DNA of 64,000 nt, taken from the NCBI GenBank assembly GCA_903902795.1, contig CAIUWH010000013.1, positions 1 to 64,000 of the forward strand, in the 5' to 3' direction. The notes below the pieces were generated by a model. It searched no databases. It worked only from the letters and a program-made list of their open reading frames with translations, and was not told the origin of the DNA. The DNA is from an uncultured Bacteroidota bacterium (lineage in GTDB: Bacteria; Bacteroidota; Bacteroidia; Flavobacteriales; Flavobacteriaceae). This document shows, in pieces, positions 32,885 to 43,675 of this stretch. Numbering within the stretch: position 1 is the first letter of the stretch; each line of letters opens with the position of its first letter. Both the position numbers and the translations under genes were made by a program.

Positions 32885-33399
32885 TACAATTGCTTTTGAA
32901 TTTTACCCATCAGAAGTTGTTTGATGTTTTCGGCTTCTTCTTTTGCTATTCCAGGAATCTCAATATCACTTGAACTTCCACCAGCGGTAAAAATTTCCAC
33001 TTTCGCCAATCCAAAATAACGTGAAATAAAGCCTTCATGCAAGGCTACGTGTTGTACTCTATTATAAGGAATCACCATTGTATTCGTAGCTATGATTCCG
33101 CTTCTGTAGATCACATCATGGTTTCTAAAAGCAAATCCTCTCTTCTTAAATCCCAAACGAGAAAGTGAAAATGCAATCAAAAGAACGATTCCAAATCCGA
33201 TTAAAATAAAAGGCGTCCACCGATTCAATTCTTCGACTTTAAAAAGTGCAAAGGTTAATCCTACGGCAATAATCAAAAATAGAATACTGATATTGCAAAC
33301 GATTACATTCCAATATTTAGGATGCAATGAATTAAGTTCCACTTCTTCAAAACGAGGAAGCAGTTTGGTATCGATGGTTTCGTTGGTAAAGTTTTCCAT
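32884..33399 (-). CDS. PH-domain (YdbS/bPH2-type) membrane protein
   Basis: TNTMVIPYNRVQHVALHEGFISRYFGLAKVEIFTAGG. Confidence 0.8.
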   Translation of the reverse strand: MENFTNETIDTKLLPRFEEVELNSLHPKYWNVIVCNISILFLIIAVGLTFALFKVEELNRWTPFILIGFGIVLLIAFSLSRLGFKKRGFAFRNHDVIYRSGIIATNTMVIPYNRVQHVALHEGFISRYFGLAKVEIFTAGGSSSDIEIPGIAKEEAENIKQLLMGKIQKQL

Positions 33400-33465
33400 A
33401 TCTATTTCAATGCAATTTATTTATACTGCTTTCTGACAACTGTTCACTGAAAACTGAACACTGAT

Positions 33466-34305
33466 TTACGGTAGCCATTTTTTATCAAAGTTCGGTTTTC
33501 TTTTTTCCAAAAACGCATCTCGTCCTTCTTTGGCTTCCTCGGTCATATACGCCAAACGAGTGGCTTCACCAGCAAAAACTTGTTGACCAACCATACCGTC
33601 ATCGGTTAAATTCATAGCGAATTTGAGCATTTTTATAGAAGTTGGTGATTTAGCTAAAATCTCTTGCGCCCATTGAAAAGCGGTATTTTCTAAATCGTCG
33701 TGCGGAATAACCGCATTGACCATTCCCATGTCAAAAGCTTCTTGTGCAGAGTAATTCCGACCCAAAAAGAAAATCTCTCTGGCTTTCTTCTGCCCGACCA
33801 TTTTGGCTAAATAAGCTGAACCATATCCGCCGTCAAAGCTGGTCACATCGGCATCAGTTTGCTTAAAAATGGCGTGTTCTTTGCTAGCAAGCGTTAAATC
33901 GCATACTACGTGCAAACTATGTCCGCCGCCAACAGCCCAACCCGGAACGACGCAAATGACCGCTTTCGGCATAAAGCGAATGAGTCGCTGCACATCGAGT
34001 ATGTTCAATCGGTGATACCCATCATCGCCCACATAACCTTGATGTCCGCGTGCTTTTTGATCTCCGCCCGAGCAAAACGACCAAATGCCGTCTTTGGAAC
34101 TCGGACCTTCAGCAGAAAGCAAAACGACACCAATAGATGTATCTTCTTGTGCATCGTGGAAGGCTTGCAATAATTCCGCTGTAGTTTTCGGACGAAACGC
34201 ATTTCGAACATCGGGACGATTAAACGCGATTCGGGCCACACCGTCGCATTTTTTATAGGTAATGTCCTCAAAGTCTTTTACGGTCTTCCAATTAATTGTG
34301 CTCAT
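33466..34305 (-). CDS. menB: 1,4-dihydroxy-2-naphthoyl-CoA synthase
   Basis: FCSGGDQKARGHQGYVG; DADVTSFDGGYGSAYLA. Confidence 0.95.
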   Translation of the reverse strand: MSTINWKTVKDFEDITYKKCDGVARIAFNRPDVRNAFRPKTTAELLQAFHDAQEDTSIGVVLLSAEGPSSKDGIWSFCSGGDQKARGHQGYVGDDGYHRLNILDVQRLIRFMPKAVICVVPGWAVGGGHSLHVVCDLTLASKEHAIFKQTDADVTSFDGGYGSAYLAKMVGQKKAREIFFLGRNYSAQEAFDMGMVNAVIPHDDLENTAFQWAQEILAKSPTSIKMLKFAMNLTDDGMVGQQVFAGEATRLAYMTEEAKEGRDAFLEKRKPNFDKKWLP

Positions 34306-34363
34306 AGTTTTAAATTATAATGGTAAAAATAGTATATTTAGCCCCAATTATTTATTAAAAAAA

Positions 34364-35491
34364 ATGAAAAATTCGATTTTATTACTGAAAAAACTAGCTT
34401 TAGTATTCATCGTTTTAATTGCAAATTATAGCGTTTCGCAAACCTATGAATTTCAAACTGTTAAAGAAATTAATTGCACACCTGTGATATCGCAAGGTAA
34501 AACAGGAACGTGTTGGAGTTTTTCCTCTACATCCTTTTTGGAATCTGAAATCATGCGAACAACAGGTAAATCAATAGATTTATCAGAAATGTATTCGGTT
34601 CGACACACCTATCCAAAAAAAGCTTTAAATTATGTTATGCGTCAAGGAAAAGCGCAATTTGGTGATGGTGGATTGAATCACGACGTAATCAATAGTGCAT
34701 TTGAATTTGGATTAGTTCCAGAAAGTGCGTATTCGGGAAAAGGCAGCTCAACAGAGCATGATCACACAAAAATGGTGGTTGAATTAGAGAAAATTGTTAA
34801 AACAACTGTGGAAACTCCAACTCCATTCAATACTAATTGGAAAGCAAACTTTGAATCGGTTTTGGATCAATACCTTGGGAAAAATGTAAATGAATTTACC
34901 TATGAAGGAAAAACGTATACTCCGAAACAATTCTTCGAATACACTGGACTCAAATTAGACAACTACGTTACCATTACATCCTTCATGCATGAACCTTATT
35001 ATACGAAATTCATCCTTGCTATTCCTGATAATTTTGCTAATGGAATGTTTTACAATCTTCCGTTGGATGAATTTATGTCGACCATTGACAATGCTTTGGA
35101 TAAAGGTTTCACCATTGCACTTGATGCTGACGTAAGCGAAAAAACTTTTTCAGGACAGCGTGGCATTGCAGTTATTCCTGCTAATGAAACCGATGTTCCT
35201 GCCATTTTTGCCGAAATAAAGAAAGAAAAAGTAATTACTCCAGAATTCCGACAAGCTGAATTTGAAAATTTAAACACTACCGATGATCATTTGATGCACA
35301 TTGTAGGAAAAGTACAAGATCAAAATGGCACAATCTATTACAAAGTGAAAAATTCTTGGGGAAAAGATTCAGGAAAAGCTGGGTATGTTTATATGAGTGT
35401 TTCTTACATGAGACTGAAAGCTATTTCGGTGATGATTCACAAAGATGCATTAAACAAAAAAACGCGAAGTGTTTTTGGAATTTTATACTAA
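34364..35491 (+). CDS. C1 (papain/bleomycin hydrolase-like) peptidase with signal peptide
   Basis: QGKTGTCWSFSSTSFLESE; HLMHIVGKV; YYKVKNSWG. Confidence 0.88.
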   Translation: MKNSILLLKKLALVFIVLIANYSVSQTYEFQTVKEINCTPVISQGKTGTCWSFSSTSFLESEIMRTTGKSIDLSEMYSVRHTYPKKALNYVMRQGKAQFGDGGLNHDVINSAFEFGLVPESAYSGKGSSTEHDHTKMVVELEKIVKTTVETPTPFNTNWKANFESVLDQYLGKNVNEFTYEGKTYTPKQFFEYTGLKLDNYVTITSFMHEPYYTKFILAIPDNFANGMFYNLPLDEFMSTIDNALDKGFTIALDADVSEKTFSGQRGIAVIPANETDVPAIFAEIKKEKVITPEFRQAEFENLNTTDDHLMHIVGKVQDQNGTIYYKVKNSWGKDSGKAGYVYMSVSYMRLKAISVMIHKDALNKKTRSVFGILY

Positions 35492-35505
35492 CACATTGCC
35501 TATAA

Positions 35506-35684
35506 CCCGTTGGGTGCAATTATTAAAAACGTCAATTCGAGTGTTTTTTGTGTAGTAAAACGGAACAAAAAATGTATCGAGAATCGTTTTTAATGAAATT
35601 TTTCTTATTCTCGATACGATTTTCTGGTGAAAATCACTCGAATTGACGAAAAATTATCATCAAAAACTAATTTCACCCAACGGG
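35506..35684. mobile_element. 179-bp palindromic MITE-like element flanked by 10-bp direct repeats TTGCCTATAA (35496-35505, 35685-35694)
   Basis: Terminal CCCGTTGGGTG/CACCCAACGGG; internal CGTCAATTCGAGTG/CACTCGAATTGACG and GTATCGAGAAT/ATTCTCGATAC. Confidence 0.7.
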
Positions 35685-35721
35685 TTGCCTATAATTTTTA
35701 TAAATTTGTAAAAAGAATTTT

Positions 35722-36153
35722 ATGAATCGGTTTTTGTCGACAAAAAATGGATTAATCCAAATTATACTTTGGAGTTTGGTTGTAGTACTTTCAGGATTGC
35801 TTGTTAGTTCTATTATAACTAGTACGCCTATTCCGTTTGTTCCGAAACTAATTCTTGGTTTGGTAATTGCATTAATTATTTGGGTACTATTGGATACACG
35901 TTATGTCATCAAAACTAAATTTCTACTGTACCGTTCGGGACCATTCAGAGGACGAATAGACATCACGAAGATTAAAAAAATTAAATTGCATTCTGGACTA
36001 TTTGTACCCGTTTCTATGAAACCTGCTTTAGACATCAATGGCTTCATCATCACCTACAATCAGTACGATGACGTATTTGTCTCACCGAGCAACAGTTCGA
36101 TTTTCTTAGAGGAATTGAAAAAAATAAATCCGTCGATTGAGATTAATACTTAA
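35722..36153 (+). CDS. PH-domain (bPH) membrane protein, 143 aa
   Basis: Two TM segments then PH-like region. Confidence 0.65.
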   Translation: MNRFLSTKNGLIQIILWSLVVVLSGLLVSSIITSTPIPFVPKLILGLVIALIIWVLLDTRYVIKTKFLLYRSGPFRGRIDITKIKKIKLHSGLFVPVSMKPALDINGFIITYNQYDDVFVSPSNSSIFLEELKKINPSIEINT

Positions 36154-36162
36154 TCACTACAG

Positions 36163-36990
36163 CTATTTAATCAAATGCACGCCGTCGTCTTTGATTTCAA
36201 TGAGTTTTTCTTTGTAGAGCAAACCGATGGCTTTTTTAAAGGTTTTTTTACTCATTTGCAAAATTGATTTAATATCTTCTGGATCACTATTGTCATTAAG
36301 ACGCAAGAAACCTCGACTAGCTTTGAGTTCGCTTAGTATTTTTTCGGCGTTCGGTTCGATGCCTTGATACCCTAATTTTTGTAAACTCACATCAATTTTA
36401 CCATCTGGCCGAATAGTTTTGATGTAACCTTTATGACGCTGACCAGGTTTAACTTCCATAAAAGCTTCATCTTTATAGATCAAACCTTTGTATTGTTCGT
36501 TGATGATTACGTTGATTCCGATGTCGGTGATGTGCGAAATAATGATGTCTACTTCCTCATTTTTTTCCAACCTAATGTCTTCATTCTTTAAAAACTGATT
36601 GGTTTTGCTAGAAGCAACTAGTCGGTTGGTTTTTTCATCCATATACAAATAAACCAAATATCGTTTGCCTTGTTCCATTGGACGCGCTTGTTCTTTAAAC
36701 GGAACAAACAAATCTTTTTCCAATCCCCAATCCAAAAAAGCACCAAATTCATTGATGTAATTGACACGCAACCAACCAAACTCATTCAATTTGATGTACG
36801 GTTCTAAAGTTGTAGCAACCGGACGTTCTTCTTGATCAAGGTACACAAAAACAATCAACTCTTCCCCTATTTCATATTCATGCGGAACGTATTTATTGGG
36901 TAACAAGACATCTTCTTTACCATTAGTAAGAAATAATCCAACTTTGGTTTCTCTGTCGATTGTAAGTGTATTGTATTGACCGATGTTCAT
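36163..36990 (-). CDS. S1-like RNA-binding protein, CvfB family
   Basis: Tandem S1-like domains (FGAFLDWGLEKDLFVPFKEQ; GLIYKDEAF...GQRHKGYIKTIRPDGKIDVSLQ). Confidence 0.85.
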   Translation of the reverse strand: MNIGQYNTLTIDRETKVGLFLTNGKEDVLLPNKYVPHEYEIGEELIVFVYLDQEERPVATTLEPYIKLNEFGWLRVNYINEFGAFLDWGLEKDLFVPFKEQARPMEQGKRYLVYLYMDEKTNRLVASSKTNQFLKNEDIRLEKNEEVDIIISHITDIGINVIINEQYKGLIYKDEAFMEVKPGQRHKGYIKTIRPDGKIDVSLQKLGYQGIEPNAEKILSELKASRGFLRLNDNSDPEDIKSILQMSKKTFKKAIGLLYKEKLIEIKDDGVHLIK

Positions 36991-37073
36991 GTGTACTTGA
37001 TTTGTTGCAAAGGTACGAAATCAATTACGAACTGAGAATTACAAACCGAAGATTGCTGCAAAAATGATTACAT

Positions 37074-37544
37074 TTGGATACTTTCAACGATACCATGGAC
37101 AAAACCGATCCCAATGCAATTCAGGCCCAAGAAGAAGATTATTTGTTTGTAAAAACCTCACGACTATTCAATTCCGGTAACGGATTATTTACCGCTATCG
37201 ATCTGTATAAAGATGAGATTATTTCGATTTTTGCGGGTGAAATTTTATCGAGTGGAGAAGCTGAATTAAGAGTAAAAAATGATACCCATCATTATTTTAT
37301 GAAACTTTTAGACGGAAGTATTTTAGATTGTAAGAACACCCATTGTTTTGCAAAATATGCCAATGATGCCAACGGGTTTTCTAAATCAGAATGCAAGAAT
37401 AATGCAAAAATTACCTTAGACGATCAAGAAAATGTTTGTTTAAAGGCTATGCGAAAAATTAAATCCGGGGAAGAGATTTTCTGTGACTATGGAAAAAGTT
37501 ATTGGAAAACGCACACGCATACCCGAATTAAGCCAGTTCTGTAA
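37074..37544 (+). CDS. SET-domain protein, 156 aa (TTG start in track; ATG at 37095 possible)
   Basis: GNGLFTAIDLYKDEIISIFAGEIL...NNAKITLDDQENVCLKAMRKIKSGEEIFCDYGKSYW. Confidence 0.75.
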   Translation: MDTFNDTMDKTDPNAIQAQEEDYLFVKTSRLFNSGNGLFTAIDLYKDEIISIFAGEILSSGEAELRVKNDTHHYFMKLLDGSILDCKNTHCFAKYANDANGFSKSECKNNAKITLDDQENVCLKAMRKIKSGEEIFCDYGKSYWKTHTHTRIKPVL

Positions 37545-39207
37545 AATAGTCCAGCAATATCTTGTCGTTTTGTAAGGTTGGTGTAAAAACTTCCAATAAA
37601 AAAGGCTTGTCATTCTGATGAAAAAGTTGATTCAAACCCGATTGCAAACTGTTCTCATCGCTTGCAATTTGGTATTTAAATCCGTACATCTTTGCCAAAT
37701 GTTCCGCAGTTAAACAATGCGACGTTTCAAAAAAGGTATGAAAGGTCTCGTTTTCTTCGTGTCCGGGTAGAATTCTAAAGATACCTCCACCACCATTATT
37801 GATTACTATAATTTTGAAATCTTTCGGAATATAGTTATTCCACAATCCGTTGCTATCGTATAGAAAACCGATATCGCCCGAAATACAAACCGTCGGACGA
37901 TTCGACCCTCTTGCTGCGCCTATTGCGGTTGAAGTACTTCCGTCGATTCCACTTGTTCCTCGGTTGCAAAACACTGTAATGTTAGGATGAATGGAAAACA
38001 ACTGTGCGTACCGAATCGGAGAACTGTTGCTGATTTGCAGACTGAATTTATTCGGAATCGCAGACAAAATCGCATCAAATGCTTTTAAATCTGAAAACGG
38101 AATTTTTTCTAAATAAACCTCGTGTTTCATTGCTCGATACTGACGAACTTGCAATGCATCTTTTAAATAGTTACTTTGAACAGATTGGGTTTGTTGGAAC
38201 AATTCCGTAAAAAAATGATTGGGCGATGTCGTTACAGTATGCGTCAAACATCCAAACGTATCGTACGCTCTGAGTTCGTCTATATGCCAATGCTCTTTGG
38301 GTTGGTAGTTTCGCAAAAACGTTTTGATGCGTTTGGAAACAATCATTCCTCCTATTGTAATCAAAACATCGGGTCGAAATTGTTCAAAATCGGTTGCCGA
38401 AAACGGAGTGATTAACGCATCAATATTGGTGATAAAATTTGGATGATGCACGTTGGACGTTACTTCCGTCAGCACAACTACTGAGGAATCGGTTCCCAAT
38501 TGGTTGAGGATGGATTGCTCAATATCATTCGGATGCAAACCGCCAATCAGAACTAATTTCTTTGGCGCGCTATTCCATGAGTTGACGTAAAACCCCAAAT
38601 CGGTTACTGGCATTTCAGTTGCGGTTGCATTAATCACTTTTGGATGATGAGAAAGTTCGTTTACAACTTCATACAAAGGTTCTTCAAACGGTGCGTTGAT
38701 GTGCGTCGGACCTTTTTGAACAACTGCAATAGTAATAGCTTCGTTAATTAACAAATCATTTTCATCAAAAGCCAATTCGGTTAAATTGGCATTGAACAAA
38801 CTGTGATTGGCAAATACATTTTCTTGGCGAATCGTTTGTCCGTCACCAATATCAATTTTACTTGAAGGACGATCGGCAGAAACCACGATAAGCGGAATCT
38901 GACTATAAAATGCCTCGGCGAAAGCGGGATAATAATTCAGAAGTGCCGAGCCCGATGTGCACACCACGGCTGTTGGTTTTAAAGTTTGCTGGGCAATTCC
39001 GAGTGCAAAAAACGCAGCCGAACGCTCATCAGCAATACTGTAGCAATTAAAATACTCGTGATTGGAAAACCCAATGGTCAGCGGAGCGTTTCTGGAACCG
39101 GGAGAAATTATAATATTTTGTATTCCTTTAGCACGAAAAATTTCGATGATTGATTGTGCTAAAGGTATTTTGGGATGAATCATTAAGGTTGAATTGCTGA
39201 AGGGCAA
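37528..39207 (-). CDS. menD: SEPHCHC synthase
   Basis: ISPGSRNAPLTIGF; GDGQTIRQ; CNRGTSGIDGSTSTAIGAA; ThDP fold. Confidence 0.93.
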   Translation of the reverse strand: MPFSNSTLMIHPKIPLAQSIIEIFRAKGIQNIIISPGSRNAPLTIGFSNHEYFNCYSIADERSAAFFALGIAQQTLKPTAVVCTSGSALLNYYPAFAEAFYSQIPLIVVSADRPSSKIDIGDGQTIRQENVFANHSLFNANLTELAFDENDLLINEAITIAVVQKGPTHINAPFEEPLYEVVNELSHHPKVINATATEMPVTDLGFYVNSWNSAPKKLVLIGGLHPNDIEQSILNQLGTDSSVVVLTEVTSNVHHPNFITNIDALITPFSATDFEQFRPDVLITIGGMIVSKRIKTFLRNYQPKEHWHIDELRAYDTFGCLTHTVTTSPNHFFTELFQQTQSVQSNYLKDALQVRQYRAMKHEVYLEKIPFSDLKAFDAILSAIPNKFSLQISNSSPIRYAQLFSIHPNITVFCNRGTSGIDGSTSTAIGAARGSNRPTVCISGDIGFLYDSNGLWNNYIPKDFKIIVINNGGGGIFRILPGHEENETFHTFFETSHCLTAEHLAKMYGFKYQIASDENSLQSGLNQLFHQNDKPFLLEVFTPTLQNDKILLDYFTELA

Positions 39208-39269
39208 AGTTACTAACTTGTATGGTTTTTTACTACATTTGACCTGTTTTTTTAAGACTAATTTATAGA

Positions 39270-39764
39270 ATGAAAATCAAAATCAGACCTTATCATACCG
39301 ATGATGCGCACGTCATTTTAGACATCATCAATTATAACATTCTTCATTCAACCGCTTTGTACGATTACAAACCTCGGACGTTAGAAAATCAAATCGTCAT
39401 TTTTGAAGAAAAACGACAAAAAGGATTTCCGATTATTGTGGCGGTAATTGATGATGAAGTGGTAGGCTTTGGTTATTATAGTGAATTTCGTTTTAGAGAA
39501 GCGTATAAATTTACCGTTGAACATTCGGTGTATGCACATCCCAATCATCACGGAAAAGGAATTGGAAAATTAATTTTAGCCGAACTAATTGAATTAGCCA
39601 AAGAACAAAAACTCCATACTATGATAGGTGTTATCGACTCGGAGAACACGTCGAGTATTGAATTTCATAAAAAATTCGGTTTTGAGAACGCTGGATTTAT
39701 TAAAGAAAGTGGTTATAAATTCGACCGATGGCTACATTCAGTCTTTATGCAGAAAATGCTTTAA
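39270..39764 (+). CDS. GNAT acetyltransferase (phosphinothricin acetyltransferase-like)
   Basis: VYAHPNHHGKGIGKLIL; GVIDSENTSSIEFHKKFGFENAG. Confidence 0.88.
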   Translation: MKIKIRPYHTDDAHVILDIINYNILHSTALYDYKPRTLENQIVIFEEKRQKGFPIIVAVIDDEVVGFGYYSEFRFREAYKFTVEHSVYAHPNHHGKGIGKLILAELIELAKEQKLHTMIGVIDSENTSSIEFHKKFGFENAGFIKESGYKFDRWLHSVFMQKML

Positions 39765-39817
39765 AAAAAAAAACGACTCCCATGAAGAAAGTCGTTCAGA
39801 TTGTTGGTATGTGTAGA

Positions 39818-40480
39818 TTATTTTTTAGTCACCCACATTAACGTTTCTGTGCTAAGAGGAGATTCTTTTGACGGATATATTAACTCCAATTGTCCTAATT
39901 CATTAATCAAATATTTTTGAAAATTCCATTCAACGGTACTATCTTTTAAACCATTTTTATTTTTTTGAGTTAGGAATTGGTACAATTCACACATAGTATC
40001 GCCCTTGACACTTACTTTACTCATCATTGGAAAAGTTACTCCGTAATTTTTAGAACAAAAAGTGGCAATTTCTTCGTTTTTACCTGGTTCTTGATTTCCG
40101 AAATCATTCGATGGAAAACCCAATATTACCAAATTACTATTTTTATATTTTTGATACAACGTTTCTAACTCGGCATACTGCGGTGTATAACCACAATTTG
40201 AAGCGGTATTGACAATGATTACTTTTTTACCAGCTAACTTTTTAAACGAAAAATCATTTCCGTTAATGTCTTTTACTGTAATCTTATAAAATGCGCTGTT
40301 TTCCATACTTTCGTTTACTTTATCTTGCTTTTGAATATCTGCTTCAGTCGCGATTCCATCACTTCCGGCACTTGTACTGACCGCACTCTCTTGTTTCTTT
40401 ATTTCGGCATCGGTCTGTGAAAAGGTTTGACAGCTAATAAAAATAAAACCTAAGCTAAATAAAAAGGCTACTTTTTTCAT
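39818..40480 (-). CDS. Glutathione peroxidase family lipoprotein
   Basis: IIVNTASNCGYTPQYAELETLY; LGFPSNDFGNQEPG; lipobox LGFIFISC. Confidence 0.88.
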   Translation of the reverse strand: MKKVAFLFSLGFIFISCQTFSQTDAEIKKQESAVSTSAGSDGIATEADIQKQDKVNESMENSAFYKITVKDINGNDFSFKKLAGKKVIIVNTASNCGYTPQYAELETLYQKYKNSNLVILGFPSNDFGNQEPGKNEEIATFCSKNYGVTFPMMSKVSVKGDTMCELYQFLTQKNKNGLKDSTVEWNFQKYLINELGQLELIYPSKESPLSTETLMWVTKK

Positions 40481-40549
40481 ATTTTTTAAAATTATAATTA
40501 AACAAAAATACATTATTAAAACAAATAACATACAATCAAAAAAAATCAA

Positions 40550-43500
40550 TTACTTCTTATAGTATTTTTTATACCTAGAAAAAGATACTATACCAATAAT
40601 ACTTATGGCTAGCAATGTAAAATAAATCCAATTCAATGATTTTGGCTCGCCACTTGCATAAGAGTGTAATCCAACCAAATGAAAATTAACACCATAATAC
40701 GTAAACAAAATCGACACAAACGCATACATACTCATTAAGTTAAAGACCCACAATCCTCTGAATAAAGGAACAAATCGCGCGTGAATCACAAACGCATACA
40801 CCATAATACTAATCAACGCCCAGGTTTCTTTTGGATCCCAACCCCAATATCGTCCCCAACTTTCATTCGCCCATTGTCCGCCTAAAAAGTTCCCAATGGT
40901 CAACATTACCAATCCGATGGTCAGTGCCATTTCATTGATGTAGGTGATTTCTTTGATGTTGAGTTCCATTTTTTCTTTGTTCTTCGCATTGGTAAAGAAG
41001 ATCAACAGTAACGAAACAAATCCTAAAATCATTCCGAGAGCAAATGGTCCGTAACTCGCCACAATAACCGCCACGTGAATCATCAACCAATACGAATTCA
41101 AAACTGGCTGTAAATTGGCAATAGCCGGGTCTATCCAGTTGGCGTATGCAGCGGCCAAAATCATAGCCGTTACAAAAGCAGAAGAAGCAACAGTTAGTTT
41201 CGATTTTCGGTCGAATGCTAGTCCAAAAAACATCGTCGCCCAAGCGACATAAATAATACTTTCATAAGCGTCACTCCATGGAGCATGACCTGAAATATAC
41301 CAGCGCGCAATTAAAGCTAAAGTATGCGTAACAAATAACAGTCCAATGATGATATGAAAAATATTGATGGTAATGTTCAACCACTTTCTAGCTTTAAAAA
41401 TTTGAATGATGGTAAATACCAACATCAGAATAGCCATCATCAAGTATAAGTACGGCAATTTCTGAAACACATCATATTTATTGTACAATACTTCCGAGTT
41501 GATTTTGTCATCCGACGGACGAACCGCTGCTCCAAACTTCTTCTGGTAGTTTTCCATACCAACTAAAAACGTATTGGCCATGGTATAATCGCCGTTTTGA
41601 GTCGCTTTCATCACTGCGTCAAAGTAAACAGGAAGTGCATTTTTAATGGTATCTAAGGCGGTTCCAGTAGTTTGATTTATCTCCAAAAAAGAAACCCATT
41701 TGTTGTTTTTATCGTTTGGAATTGGAAAAATACGCACTATTTTTCCACTCAATGCAGCGTTGAGTAAATTGACTTTCTTATCCGTTTCGATGAAATCTTT
41801 TTCGAAATTATTGGGGTTCGGAGTTTTGTAAGCGGCGTCCAAATAAGGAGCTAATTTGTAATTTCCTTTATCATCAAAAAACGAGCGGAAATTAGCGTAT
41901 TTGTCTTCACTTTTTATTCCGATGATTTTCCGAATACTGTCGTTCCCCGATTTCAAATAAATAATTGGCACTTCAAACCAAACGGTCGGAAATTGAGTCA
42001 TCGACATAAAAACCTGATCGGAGTTCATACCTTTGTAGGTGTCGCTTTTGCTGACTTTTCGCAATAATTCGGAAGAAAACGTATTGATAGGTTTCATTCG
42101 ACCGCCATCGTCCTGAATCACCAATCGACCAAACTGATTGGCATGTTTCGGCAGTACTTTGTATTTGGTGATGATCGAATCAATTTGTTGGATAGTCGGA
42201 ATGGTTGTCGTATGATTCTGACCAAAACCAAACAAAGAAAACAGTATAATTAAAGAAGTAATCAACTTTTCTTTTTTCTTTTTAACGATTTCAAGTTTGC
42301 GTTTAATATCTGCAAAACGCGAATATTTGGTAAACAAAATTGCCATCATTGCAAAATAGAGTAAAAAATAACCAATATAGGTAATTCCGGTACCCCAAAA
42401 GTCATGGTTTACAGATAAAATCGTTCCTTTTTCATCATCGTCGAAAGAAGCTTGAAAAAAGCGAAATCCTTTGTAATACAATATGTTATTCATAAAAATG
42501 TGTGCATCGAATTTCTTATTTGCATCCAAAACGGTAACCTTACTTTCATAGGAAGAATAGCTTTTTTCAGTTCCAGGGTATTTTGTTCCAATGAAATCGT
42601 TGAGCTGAATACGAAACGGTAATTCATATACTTTGCTACCAAAAGCTAGGGTAAAATCGAGTTTTCCAACTTTTACAGTTAGAGGTTGACCTTGTTTTCC
42701 TTTAGTTCCCAAAATAGTAACCGTTTTCTCTTGACCATCCGATGTAATGTTCAAAACCAAAGCATTTTCTGGGTTTTTCGCTTTATAATCGCCGCTCGAC
42801 ACAAAGTCTTTCACTCCTTTAATGGGTTGATCTGGAATTACAAATTGAGTTGTTCCTAAATTGTATAGCGATCGAAACATTAATTCTTGTACCGAATCCT
42901 TGGCAACTGTACCTTGAAATTTGTCGGCCATTCGCATGAACTGTCCTGCAAACGGAGTAGAAATAGTGGTTGTTGTTCCGGTCGTATTGATGTTGATCGC
43001 GCCTTTGGTTTCTTTGTTTAAAGCAAATAAAATATTGTGGATGTTTTGTACTTCACCTTCGACCAAATAATGTTCGTGACGCGTTCCTTCGGTAGATTCA
43101 ACTAATTTTAAAAATAACTTTCCATCTGCTGTCGGTTTGACCGATTCTTTGGCATCCATAATGAAGTCTTTTACTTCAATTTCAAAAGGTGTGGTATCAA
43201 ATTTATCCGAGATAGAATAGTTATTGGACGTTGCTGCTGAAAGCAATAATGGTTTTTCAAAAACCCTTCTTTTCATTTCGCCTTTGTAATCGCCGTCCAC
43301 AAAAACGCTCAGGAAGTTTTTATCGGAATACACAAAATTAGATGACTCGGTTTCGCGAATCGGCATCATTCCTTCATAACTTACGTAACGTGTAATGAAA
43401 GCACCAACAATGATGAAGATAAAAGACAAATGTAAAATCAGTGTCGCCCATTTTTCTTTTTTATACAATTGGTACCGTTGAATGTTTCCTAAAAAGTTAA

Positions 43501-43675
43501 TTAAAAAGAACACATGAATAGCTTCAAACCACCATGCATTATATACTAAAATGCGGGCAGTGTCTGTGTTGTATTTGCTTTCTATAAAAGTTCCACATGC
43601 CATTGCCACGGCATACGTAATGAATAAAACGGCCATTAAACGTGTTGAGAAAAGTATTGATTTCAGTTTTTCCAT
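40550..43675 (-). CDS. ccsA: Fused ResB/CcsA cytochrome c biogenesis protein
   Basis: ResB-like N-terminus; C-terminal GQWANESWGRYWGWDPKETWALI tryptophan-rich motif. Confidence 0.9.
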   Translation of the reverse strand: MEKLKSILFSTRLMAVLFITYAVAMACGTFIESKYNTDTARILVYNAWWFEAIHVFFLINFLGNIQRYQLYKKEKWATLILHLSFIFIIVGAFITRYVSYEGMMPIRETESSNFVYSDKNFLSVFVDGDYKGEMKRRVFEKPLLLSAATSNNYSISDKFDTTPFEIEVKDFIMDAKESVKPTADGKLFLKLVESTEGTRHEHYLVEGEVQNIHNILFALNKETKGAININTTGTTTTISTPFAGQFMRMADKFQGTVAKDSVQELMFRSLYNLGTTQFVIPDQPIKGVKDFVSSGDYKAKNPENALVLNITSDGQEKTVTILGTKGKQGQPLTVKVGKLDFTLAFGSKVYELPFRIQLNDFIGTKYPGTEKSYSSYESKVTVLDANKKFDAHIFMNNILYYKGFRFFQASFDDDEKGTILSVNHDFWGTGITYIGYFLLYFAMMAILFTKYSRFADIKRKLEIVKKKKEKLITSLIILFSLFGFGQNHTTTIPTIQQIDSIITKYKVLPKHANQFGRLVIQDDGGRMKPINTFSSELLRKVSKSDTYKGMNSDQVFMSMTQFPTVWFEVPIIYLKSGNDSIRKIIGIKSEDKYANFRSFFDDKGNYKLAPYLDAAYKTPNPNNFEKDFIETDKKVNLLNAALSGKIVRIFPIPNDKNNKWVSFLEINQTTGTALDTIKNALPVYFDAVMKATQNGDYTMANTFLVGMENYQKKFGAAVRPSDDKINSEVLYNKYDVFQKLPYLYLMMAILMLVFTIIQIFKARKWLNITINIFHIIIGLLFVTHTLALIARWYISGHAPWSDAYESIIYVAWATMFFGLAFDRKSKLTVASSAFVTAMILAAAYANWIDPAIANLQPVLNSYWLMIHVAVIVASYGPFALGMILGFVSLLLIFFTNAKNKEKMELNIKEITYINEMALTIGLVMLTIGNFLGGQWANESWGRYWGWDPKETWALISIMVYAFVIHARFVPLFRGLWVFNLMSMYAFVSILFTYYGVNFHLVGLHSYASGEPKSLNWIYFTLLAISIIGIVSFSRYKKYYKK

